DNA of 64,000 nt from Sphagnum magellanicum (lineage: Eukaryota > Streptophyta > Sphagnopsida > Sphagnales > Sphagnaceae), in assembly GCA_021904315.1 (NCBI GenBank), contig CM038907.1:19103223-19167222 (forward strand). The letters are read 5' to 3'. How positions within the stretch are numbered: the stretch's first letter is position 1; the number at the start of each line of letters is the position of its first letter. Below the pieces are notes generated by a model that was given only the letters and a program-made list of their open reading frames with translations, was not told where the DNA came from and searched no databases. Positions 24,641 through 34,299 of this stretch are shown in pieces. The translations under genes and the position numbers were made by a program.

Positions 24641-25570
24641 AGGTAAGTTTCCTCCATAATTAAATTAGATTTCTAGATGTTCCAGTGGTTATTACACGGC
24701 CATTGTTTACATACACTATGTTTTCTTTCCTTCTTTTCGATTCAATTAATTCTAAAAAAACTGTTATTTATTGTTTAATGTTGAAAACAATAGATTTTTC
24801 CTATCTTTGAGTTTCTTGGGTTTCTTTTGCTTGTTGGTTTCTTGTGTCCTTAAGTTGTTGCTACTTCTTCTTTTTCTACTATTATACTGTAACTACAACA
24901 GAAACAATAACCATAACTACTAACAACGTAAGTGTCGTCTTCTCTTCCACAACATGAGGAGTTTCAGTAGCAACCTCGAGTACTCCTCCTCTTGCCACAA
25001 CTTTAATAGGGGTGAAGGAAGCATATGACACCAAGTTCTTCTTTCAACTTGTCCGTAAAGATCCGGGCTTGCTCAAGAATCAAGTTCTTGACTTCCTAAA
25101 TTAGTTTTTCAATATTGACAATGGCAGTCGTTCGGGCAAAGACCAAGCTCTGTTTCCTTGCGCCAAAGCTACTTTTGTTGTTATGATTCATTTTCATCTA
25201 GTTGAGCTACTTCTCACCACTGCAAAATCCAGTTCTACCGGTCTTAAAGGAGAAAGCCACAGGTCTAGTAAGCCCCTAGATACCACCACCCCAAATCTTC
25301 ACCTAGGCAAGAGCTGCCATTGCTTCGAAATCAAAAGAGAAGTCGAGGAGGCACTGGAGAAAAGATGAATGTGCGTGTTACAACACAAGAAGATAAGACA
25401 ACATTTTCTCTCGCTCGCATAGAGACACAAGAGGAGGTCGAAGAAGCCTTGAAGACTTTTGAAGCTATCGAAACCAAGTGCAATGTCAAGTTTAAAAAAA
25501 AAAAAAAAAAAATTCTTCTTCTCCAATCCATTGTTGTAAAACTTGTAGACGTGGATAGTTCTACAGCGTT
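24641..25570 (+). other. Possible leader or decayed coding DNA upstream of the decamer array
   Basis: Short plus-strand open pieces occur (25010-25110, 25183-25368 and 25320-25600, the last including TFSLARIETQEEVEEALKTF). They carry no domain I recognise. The position between an LTR-like promoter and a gag region suggests retroelement leader sequence, but that is inference. Confidence 0.25.
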
Positions 25571-25599
25571 GTCGATCATAGTCGCCATCCGATGCCATT

Positions 25600-26440
25600 G
25601 TTGTCCGTCATAGTCGCCGTTCATCCCAGTCATCGTCCGTCACAGTCATTACTGTCGTCCCTTGTAGTTACCGTCCGCCATTGTCACTGTCATAGGCACC
25701 ATTTGGCGTCGTCGTCGTTATAGTTGTCGTTCAGCATCGTCGTCGTCACAGGCAATATCTGGGGTCATCGCCATCATAGTCGTCATTCGACATCGTTATC
25801 GTTGTAGTCATAATCACCGTTGTCGTCACAATTGCCATTCAGCACCATCGCAGTCGCTGTTCGTTGTCGTCACCGTCCATCGCTGTTCTTCACTGTCACC
25901 ATTCATCACCATTCGTCGCCATTCATCGTCGTTGGTTGCAGTTCCATCAACGTCGTCGTTCATCATTGTTCGTTGCGGTCCATCATCATTCGTTACTATT
26001 CGTCATTGTCTGTTGTCGTCCGTTGTTGTCCATCATTGTCCATTGCTATTTATCATCATTTGTTGTTGTTCGTCACCGTCCGTTGCTGTTCGTTACTATT
26101 CATGGTCGTTCGTTGTCATTCGTCGTTGTGCGTCACCATCTATCGCTATGCATTGCTATCTATTGCCGTGCGTTGCCATTCTTCTCTGTCCGTCACCGTC
26201 CATAGCCCTTTGTTGCTTTCGTCACCGTTCATCACCATCTATTGTCGTCCATCATCGTTTGTTGTAATTCTGTCAACATCACCGTTCATCGCCATCCATC
26301 ACAATTCCGTCCAACGTCCATTAGGTTCAATTTGACATCTGTCAACATCCATCCATCTGATTTCATCTATTCGGCCCCTTTCTTCCATCGACATCCATCT
26401 ATCGCTGTTCATCCCCATCGACGCGTCATATTCTTCAAAT
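25600..26440. repeat. 10-bp-period CRTYRYYRTY tandem array
   Basis: From about 25840 to 26250 the sequence is a near-unbroken run of decamers of form CRTYRYYRTY (CGTCGTCGTT, CATCATTGTT, CGTTGCGGTC and so on), with purine and pyrimidine positions strongly fixed and individual bases varying by transition. The flanks 25600-25840 and 26250-26440 are looser versions. Three decamers make ten codons, so all frames read open and give spurious 110-170-residue proteins. They are not genes. Confidence 0.9.
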
Positions 26441-27079
26441 CGTATGTACTGCATACATACGTATCTGATATTATAATCTTCAAACCATATGTACATATTA
26501 TTTGTTTTTTAAAGAAATCTATATACGATCTTGAAGAATATGTACATCTACATATTCTCGTATTAATACATACATCTTCGTATTTCGTATTAATATGCAT
26601 ATCTACGTTATATTTGTATTAATGCATACACTTACGTCATCTTATTAATACATAAATATACGATTTTTTTCTTCTTCTACTTTATCATGTAGCATTGGTG
26701 ATTACAGAAACCAAGAGCTGCTTAAGGTTTTTTTTTTAAACATTTCACATTTCAATTTCCATTATGGTTGCATTTAATTACATAGGTTATGTTAGAACTT
26801 TGTAGTTAGTGCTTTGTATTGCTACAAAACTTTGGGGCATGGGACAACACCATGTCCTTAGATGATGAGAGCATTATCATTCAACTATAGCCAAGGTATT
26901 AGCTACGAAGTAACACACGATCATTTGAGCAAATTTTTTTAAGCTCACAATCTTCACTACGATCAAGCATCTACAGCGCCATCGTCATTCGGTACAACTC
27001 GTACCAGGAATTCAAGTTTAGGTTACACTACATTAACGATACATTAGAGTCCATTTTGAAGGGTTAAGTAATGAGGTAC

Positions 27080-28290
27080 ACCTGTTGCCACACTAACCTT
27101 CACACCATCATCGTATATTCCGCTGCAAATCGTTACTTCTATGCCCATATACACCATGGAGGTTAGTAGTTCCTCTAGGAGAATTGAGAAGTTCAACAAA
27201 AGGCGAGGTACCATTTTTTTTAAGGAGTTCAAGGCAACTTTCTCAATTATGGTTTATGAATTAGACTTCAAGTATGGTGTTAATTGCACCGAGACATTCG
27301 TATTCAAATAACTAGCCTGTTATGTGCACTATGAGGCATTGGATGTCTACGAGTAACATTCTCCAAGGATTTTGGGCGTCACCCAGATCCCCAATCCATC
27401 TTATGCCATAGCCATCACCACCGCCTCTTAAACTACACTGCAAGTTACCATTGCACATCATGGGATTGTGCCCAATAATCCAAATCTGGTACCTACTTGA
27501 ATAAACATTTCTCTTCAATAATTCATTGTTGTTATCGCAAACATTCCTCCCACCATCAATGCACCAACTTTTGCTGATCTAGTGGGGGAATTCTTTTGAG
27601 TTCTTGAGCTGGAATTTTTGGTTAAAAGTTTTTAAAAAATTCTCCAGTTCACCACCTTTTTTTGGCAAAAGGATCAAACCTTCAAGATGCTCTATAGGAG
27701 GCTTCTCAAGCTTAAAGAGGATACTCAGAGCATCACAGACCTAGAAGCTACCCATCGATATCTTTGTTCATTGGAAGATATTCCATGTGTAGGTTTTACA
27801 TCGGGTTTTTATAGAATTTGGAGACTTGTACACTTTGTTAAATGTGTACAACATTTTTAAAAAGTTGGAATTGGTTCATGCACACTATGAGGCTAATATT
27901 ATGAGGCCTCTAGTACGTTCAAGGCCTCAGCCTCCACCATCTACGCCAACCAGATCATCACATTCTTTTTCAAGGGCTAAAGTGATGCGTTCGACTACAC
28001 CCATCCTACCTTCTTATAACTATTGTGGCAATCCTGCCCACAACGCTAGTGAGTGCAACATTCCTTTCGAGGATCTTTTTTATGATTATTGTGGGAAAGA
28101 GGGACATCAGGAAGTTATTTATTTTGCCAAGTTCCCGAAACGGAAGTAATTTTAATTACCACGGCAAAATTTGCTAGCATCTTCCGCTGCCCCTCAACCA
28201 AAAACCAAAGCACCTCAGCCTTCCATTCAAACTTTCCCCACCAAGGGTAATTCTAGTAAGAATGTTAAGAAGAAGGAACAATGCTGATAA
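27080..28290 (+). pseudogene. Element A gag-like region with zinc knuckles
   Basis: Weak capsid-like helical text runs from about 27120 through MLYRRLLKLKEDTQSITDLE (about 27690-27750). A proline/serine-rich segment then leads to a CCHC knuckle CNYCGNPAHNASEC (about 28018-28060). A second knuckle follows as YDYCGKEGHQEVIYF, in which the first and last cysteines have become tyrosine. Gag proteins package retroelement RNA, and knuckles bind nucleic acid. Frame changes and stops lie between the parts. A charged, possibly coiled segment follows to ~28420. Confidence 0.6.
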
Positions 28291-28419
28291 AAGGGAGGTG
28301 TTTCAAGCCCATGTCGTTCAAATTTAAACTCTACAAAATGAACTCGAATCACTGAAGGCCCAATTTGCTAATCTAAAAGGCAAGTCTTCCCAACCAACTA
28401 ATCATGCACAACTTGTATA

Positions 28420-29290
28420 GGGTTTAGGATCACGGGAGGGACCTCTTACGTCGTTTTATGGCCTCTCACACCATGCCACGGTTGGGGAGTATGTTTTTTA
28501 TAGTGCACACAATTTTAGTTTCACACCAGAATTTGTCACTTCTTTTTACCCTTCCTATTTCATGGCATAAGAGGCTAGTGTGGCACTTAAAGTTTTTGCC
28601 ACTAGGCAAGTAATTCAAATTAATGGACTTGCATCTAGTTCAACTCCTATTACCAAAACTAGAAGAGCTTGAGTAATCATGCCACAATCTTTTTGTCTTT
28701 TCAACACGGAAGAAGAACGCACCTTGTTGGCAAGGGGGGAGAAGACTACTACACCACAAACTGCTAGGGCATCAAATTCTCGTGTCCCAGGAGTACATGT
28801 ACATTAGTAAACATACAATTTTCCACTGATAAGCTTATGGAGTCTCAACTTCAAATGCATGAAATGGCGCAAAAGCTTATGAGTACATCGTTGTTTAGTT
28901 TTCAAGATTTGAAGCTAAGCACCAGGGACATAATTGCAGTATTAAAGGATACCTTGAACACTACATCAAATCTTTTACCAATCCTTGATCCACATGCTAC
29001 ATGGGTCCCATCCAACACCTTAGAGAGACACTCAATTGGCTCACATGTTGGAGATGGCATTTGTAATCTAGTCATTAGTTCTAGCATGGCTAAACTAGTG
29101 GGCTCTCCTACTTTGATTTTACATTCACATATTAGAAAGGAATTAAAAACACCTCACTTGTGGATTTGTTACTCAGCAAAGGCGTTGTGGATAACCATTT
29201 TCTTCACAAAGTCTCTTACTCATTTTTGAAGGTGGTGCCTAGTGAGAGAACTTCCATCACCACCGGAGTTACCATTGTTGATAATACTTA
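28420..29290 (+). other. Element A linker between gag and protease
   Basis: A mostly readable plus-strand stretch includes an open piece at 28837-29229 (MESQLQMHEMAQKLMSTSLF onwards). No domain was recognised. Its position suggests the gag C-terminus or a gag-pol linker. Confidence 0.4.
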
Positions 29291-29299
29291 ATCAACAAT

Positions 29300-29650
29300 C
29301 CAAGTGGGAGGATGTACACCCAAAATGGTATTTCTTGATACAGGTGCCTAACTAGTGATTCTTGGAATTCAATTCGCTAAAAAGATGGGCATGTTCAACT
29401 TTAAACTATGGAAATCTATGTGGCAAATTCACAGTGCTAGTGGGAGTGTAGAGGAGGTACTTGCGGAGAGCTCAGATTTGATTACACTTAACTTCAATGA
29501 AAGTACATATCAAGAGTTTTGCCTATAGGTCAGATGTTTAGTCACTAATGCCACCAATTACAATGTGTTCATTGGGCAAAAGGCCCTTTTTCCACTAAGT
29601 TTCACAATTGACAACTAGTTCGAGCATGCATATTACCGAGTGGATTGGGA
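29300..29650 (+). pseudogene. Element A aspartic protease
   Basis: KMVFLDTGA (about 29313-29348) is the retropepsin active-site signature D-T-G-A. A stop codon comes right after it. Downstream are SGSVEEVLAESSDLITLNF and YNVFIGQKALFPL, which fit the flap and the C-terminal hydrophobic strand. In-frame stops interrupt it three times. The same frame continues through 29708-29953 into the methyltransferase-like domain. Confidence 0.65.
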
Positions 29651-29953
29651 GATTGATGGCCATCGCCTGGGATACTACCCCTTGATTTACATGGGAACCA
29701 TAATCCTATGGCTCACCATTGTATGTTCAACGAAACACACACAATTTCCTACATCCAACAAGTTAGCCATGAGTGGATAGAAGGAGATGAAGAGGAGACA
29801 GCTTACGCCCAAGTTATTGAAAGCTTGAAGGTGGTTCCTATTAACATTCAAAACGGAATAAAGGTTTTACAGAGGTTCAAAGCAGCCAACGAGCCCTTGG
29901 TCAAAACTCTGTCTAATTTTGAAAACATGGAGAACCATGGCGAACCGATTTAG

Positions 29954-31015
29954 CCAATATTTTGTCAACTAATCACTTGGACATTGCCTAAGGAAGGGAT
30001 TACATTATTAGAGCTCTTTGGTGGTATTGGTACAGGTCTCGAAGCCCTACTATAGTCAGGGATGGTGGTTTGGAGGTGTTTCTACGTAAACATTGATCTT
30101 ATTGCAAGGCAAATGGCGACATCGAGAATGATGGAGCTCACAACCAGATTTCCACAATAGTTTGCAACCACCGCATGGAAGGCCAGTTTCATTTTCTTGC
30201 CCTCTGACATACAACTAATTCAGAAGAAGCATATGGAATTACTTGGTCCCATGGACCTCATCATTTTAGGTTGTAAGTGTTAAGGATTTTCAGCGGCTAG
30301 ATTTGGAGAAGGCTTGAGTGACACAAGATTTAGTCTTTTCACAAACATGGTATGATTGATCATTGGGCTCAATCCATTTCTCCTATGCTTGGTTATGTAA
30401 TTAAGAACACCCCTTCTTAGCTTAATCAGAGGGAGAAAGTCCAAGAGCACTACATGCTAGTTAAGCATTATTTTGGAGAGCAGTTCCTACTTGATGTGGC
30501 ACAATGCGGTTACTATGTGCATTGGTTACGCAACTGGTGGACCAACCTTGCACCATTCTCAGTTCTGCAATTGGCTTTGAGATACACCATTAGAAACCCC
30601 AACTATAAGTTTTTCACATATTAGATGATCAGAGCTATCGCCAACTAGTTACAAGGCAAGAAAAACCTCCTTGGTCTCCTGCGAACGCAATAGGAAAACC
30701 ATGAAGTGCTTGGCCCACCTTTGTTTCCTTCCCAAGAGCACACACCTTTCAAGGAGATGAACTAGGCCTAGTGTATCGTCATGCTTCAACCACTTCTGAT
30801 GAACCAAGCATAGAAGAAAGAAAAAGCACTATGGGGTTCCAAACTGGCATTACTAATCACACCAAGATGACTAGATTGGAACGTAACGCTCTATTAGGGA
30901 GAGGCATGGACCTAAACTCCATTACATGGTTGTTGGTAACTTGTGTACTCTTTCAAATGTACATAACACCAGCACTGATTCAATCAGCTTGCAGTTATAG
31001 GGATGTGACTTCATG
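29954..31015 (+). pseudogene. Cytosine-C5 DNA methyltransferase-like domain of element A
   Basis: Just after the protease extension, the frame reads LLELFGGIGTGLEALL (30005-30052), a strong match to C5-MTase motif I (SAM binding). Around 30255-30300 is the motif IV region, MDLIILGCKC then a stop then GFSAA; the Pro before the catalytic Cys is not seen. In a second frame, 30359-30540 reads GYVIKNTP (motif VI-like) and AQCGYYVHWLRNW (motif VIII-like). In a third, 30774-31000 reads EPSIEERKSTMGFQTG and RLERNALLGRGMDLNSI, matching motifs IX-X. Motif order I, IV, VI, VIII, X is canonical (DNMT1/DNMT3-like) and not the permuted DRM order. Stops at 30053, 30158, 30281, 30353, 30418, 30622, 30646 and 30691, plus two frame changes, make it inactive. 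C5-MTases methylate cytosine in DNA; what this one did for the element is unknown. Confidence 0.78.
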
Positions 31016-31344
31016 GCACCTCGACCAAATACACTTGCTTATCTTCAACACTCTACATTTCATTCTTAGTGTTGGGGGGGAGGAAGTACCATGTAATTTG
31101 ACTCAAGTTGTTTCTGATACATCTGGTGGTACATCAACTTCTAGAGAAACAATTACAACCTTCTACGAATCTATACAATTGGATAGTGGAGAACCTAATA
31201 CACCAAGTTCTTCAATCACACTTTCCAATTCCATTCCATGTGTTTCCAACTACCCTTTCATTATGGGGAACCAACTCACCAAGCAGGAGAGAAACTAGGT
31301 CACAAACTTGTAAATTAAATATGAAAAAGTGTTCGCATTCTCAA

Positions 31345-32250
31345 TGAAAGACTTAGGTAGGTGTAAGACCATGTAATTTTTCATAGACCTTACAGATGAG
31401 ACACCCATCTATTGGAGGAGACATAGGTTAAGCAAACATGAGTGGGAATTAGTAGATGAAAGATGCAAAGAGCTCCATGAGGCTGGTTTCATTTAGCCAT
31501 CAAGTTTTGATTTCGTAGCTGTTATAGTAATGCCAGCAAAGAAGGATTTAGCTGGATTATGGACTGAGAAAAGGATGTGCGGGGATTATAAGCCTTTGAA
31601 CCTAGTTACACCTTAGGACAGGTACCCCATGCCCATCCCTAAAAAACTGTTTGATAGCATTGGAGATTCAAACATCTTCACAATTATGGATTTGAGGCAA
31701 GGCTTCAACCAGACTGTGTTCGTTATAAAGGATCAGAAGAAAACGACATTCCATGGAAGCAACAAGTTGTGGGAATGGCTTGTGATGCCTTTTGGATTAA
31801 AGAATGCATCTATCTTCTTTCAGTGAGTCATGGACCAAGTTCTTGTAGGGGTAGATTTCCTAAAATGCTACATAGATGACATTTTAGTGCATAGCAAGGG
31901 ATTTTTACAGCACTTGGCTCATCTTGAGGAGTTATTCAAGACGCTCCACGAAGTCAATATGAAGATTTATCCTAAAAAGTGTGAGTTTGTTGTCACTTTA
32001 GTAGTCTACCTTGGACATAGAATTTTGCCAAATGGTATTATGGCTCATTGGGCCAAAGTAGTAGCCATTTTGGAGATGCCCAATCCTATTAATGTTCACA
32101 CTTTGAAGAGTTTCATCAAACTATGTAATTACTACTGGATTTATGTCCGAGATTTCAGTACTATTGCTCATCCTCTCTATGCATTGTTAAAAAAGGTTGT
32201 TGTTGGACATGGAGTGAACAAGCTCAGGAAGCTTTTAACACACTCAAAGA
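31345..32250 (+). pseudogene. Element A reverse transcriptase
   Basis: Plus-strand homology runs from VFAFSMKDLG through ETPIYWRRHRLSKHEWELVD, MCGDYKPLNLVTP, IFTIMDLRQGFNQ and WLVMPFGLKNASIFFQ. The catalytic CYIDDILV follows at about 31866-31890, then LGHRILPNGI and the thumb/connection region. The YxDD aspartates are intact. One frame is interrupted by TAA/TAG stops upstream and a TGA at 31824-31826. It copies element RNA into DNA. The long readable stretch (31629-32276 with one stop) makes it the best preserved part of element A. Confidence 0.85.
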
Positions 32251-32660
32251 AAAGCTTTCAAAGTTCCCCATTCTAAGAAAACTTGATTTTAGCAAGGTTT
32301 TCATTCTACACATTGATTGGAGTGCTCTTGGTAGTAGTGTTATTCTTAGCCAACTTGATGAGGAAGGCAAGGAATATGTTATCACCTATGCATCCCGAAG
32401 CAACAACAAGGCTAAGAGCAACTACTCTTCATACGAGGGGGAGTGTCTTGCTATTGTATGGGTTGTCGTATGTTTTAGGCCCTATCTTTATGGCACCAAG
32501 TTCACTTTGTATATCGACCACCAGCCTATCAAGTGGTTGATGACCAACGACAGGCTTACTGGTAAATTAACTCATTGGGTGCTTATATTTTAGGAATATG
32601 AATTCAAGGTTATTCACCAACCTAGTATTACACATCAGAACGCGAATACCTTGTTATGAA
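32250..32660 (+). pseudogene. Element A RNase H
   Basis: Following a frame change at the RT end, the text reads KVFILHIDWSALGSSVILSQ, EGKEYVITYASRS, YEGECLAIVWVV and TLYIDHQPIKWL. These are the order and acidic residues (D, E, D) of Ty3/Gypsy RNase H, which removes the RNA strand during reverse transcription. A TAG stop lies near 32592. Confidence 0.8.
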
Positions 32661-33029
32661 GACCCCTCACTACCTTTGAAGATTTCTCAGAAACCATGCA
32701 AGACTTCACCAAATTCTAACAATACATGTATCTTATGCATCAAGTTATTTTGCATTATTACAATGTAATCTGGTTGAGCATCCCATTGTGGATATATGGG
32801 AGGACTTGGACACTTTGAAATTTCTTTAGCATGGGGAATACCCTCCCCAAGTTATATCAAGTCATCGAGATTGCATATAACAACGGTCCAAATGCTACTC
32901 ATGGAGGGACAATCACTTTGTCAATGCTTACCACAAGGCGACAGAGTGGTTCATCCACCACATGAATGACTTGGTTTTATTTAGAAAATACACTCAGAGC
33001 TTACACATTTTGGAGTTAAACGTATTTAT

Positions 33030-33900
33030 AGCCTTTTTTCTCCTCATTACCATTGGAGAGGTATGTATGCTTAAGTCCGGGACATCATTACTAGGTGTGA
33101 ACAATGTGATAGAGTGAAAACTTCCTTCTCCTCTCGACAATTCACACTTTTTCCACTCTTTATTAAGGGCATGTTTTATCGTTAGTCATGTGATTTAGCT
33201 AGAGAATTACCATAGGCTTCTAGGGGTAATGTCTACATCATGAGTATGATTGAACATTTTTCAAAGTGGGTCAAGCTTGTTGCATTGTTGGACAAATCAT
33301 CACATAGCACCAACTAGGCTTTCTTACAACATGTCCTAAGTAGGTTTAAAGCTTGTGTTGAGTGCTTTATTAATCAAGGATCAAAATTCAGAAGAGAATT
33401 CCAAGACCTACTTGATCATGCTCTCATTGACCATTGCCAGACTTCAAGGGATCATCTTCAAGCTAATGACCATGTAGAGAAGATGGTTCAAACATGCAAA
33501 AAAGGACTTCGGAAGATTTGCCTCACTGGGAACAAAGAGGATTGGGACCTAGCCCTACCTTACATCGCCATGGGTTATAGGATGTCCAAACACGCCTCTT
33601 TGTCTCATTTCACTCCTTACTTTCTACTTTTTGGGAGACATCCCATTCCACCTTCTTCCATTACTGCTCAAATGGACCAGGTTGTGGACTTGGACTCCCC
33701 AGCCACTTGGGTTAAGGTCATTGCAAAGAAGGCTACTATATTCAAGAAGGTTATGCCCATGGCCATGGAGAACTTGTTCATTGCACAACATCGAAACACC
33801 TTATAGTATGCACACACATGAGGTGGCAATTACAAACCTAAGGTGAAACAATTTGATGTTGGTGACTTTGTGTATCTGTAGTGAAAACCTAATGATACTT
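33030..33900 (+). pseudogene. Element A integrase
   Basis: A zinc-binding end is visible near 33040-33115 (HYHWRG, then CEQCDRV). The core has SCDLA for the first Asp, MSMIEHFSKWVKLVAL, INQGSKFRREF (where the second catalytic Asp is Asn), and NDHVEKMVQT retaining the Glu. The readable frame 33483-33806 carries the C-terminal part, followed by KQFDVGDFVYL. Integrase inserts element cDNA into the genome. The Asp-to-Asn change and the stops indicate inactivity. Confidence 0.78.
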
Positions 33901-34069
33901 TAAACACTTTTTACGGTCGCACTATTTTGAGAATTAAGGCGATCAAGCCTTCAAGTGTGTTAGAATTGCAAGGAGCTAACGAATGCACAATTTAGGATCA
34001 CTCCAAAAATTATGTGCCCTGCCACCAGCCAAACTTGGATCCTACCATCATCATGTTAGCTTGGATTCC

Positions 34070-34235
34070 TCCACTTGACTATCCATGTCAAGTATGTCAG
34101 AGGACAGACAATGTTAATCAGATACTGCTTTGCAATAATTGTAATGGTGGATACCATCTATTCTGCTTCAAACCGAAGCTCACTCAAGTTCTTGTCGACA
34201 TTTGGTAATGTTCATCGTGTTCTCTTGCAACACCT
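34070..34235 (+). pseudogene. PHD-type zinc finger after the element A integrase
   Basis: The frame of 34014-34208 reads PCQVCQRTDNVNQILLC, then NNCNGGYHLFCFKP, then W, a TAA stop, and CSSC. This is the C4-H-C3 spacing of a PHD finger, including the conserved Trp two residues before the final C-x2-C; the stop falls between them. PHD fingers usually read histone H3 tails, so a targeting role like that of integrase chromodomains is possible (inference). The finger sits between the integrase and the purine tract, so it belongs to the same transcript. Confidence 0.72.
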
Positions 34236-34267
34236 TGATTTCTACTCAGACCATGCCACGTTTTTCC

Positions 34268-34286
34268 AGGTTCAAGTTTGGGGGAG
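34268..34286 (+). promoter_or_regulatory. Putative polypurine tract of element A
   Basis: GTTTGGGGGAGATA follows the PHD coding region, where a Ty3/Gypsy plus-strand primer is expected. The right LTR should begin a few bases downstream. The following sequence does not match the LTR-like head at 24433, so the right LTR is missing, diverged or different. Confidence 0.4.
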
Positions 34287-34299
34287 ATACATGAAAATT

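Larger units (their letters stand above)
27080..34290 (+). mobile_element. Ty3/Gypsy element A, decayed, with C5-methyltransferase-like domain and PHD finger
   Basis: Plus-strand protein-like pieces occur in this order: gag with CCHC knuckle, retropepsin, cytosine-C5 methyltransferase-like domain, reverse transcriptase, RNase H, integrase, PHD-type zinc finger, then a purine tract (GGGGGAGA near 34275). RT before integrase fixes the Ty3/Gypsy class. The coding region is broken by many stops, mostly TAG, and several frame changes, so this copy is inactive. The left LTR is uncertain (24433 is a candidate) and no right LTR was recognised. The individual domains are given separately. Confidence 0.82.

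Noticed and set aside
25820..26335. Three overlapping long open frames of 111-171 residues on the plus strand
   Set aside because: They are different frames of a 10-bp-period array in which stop codons are excluded by the repeat pattern; there is no domain and no codon bias.
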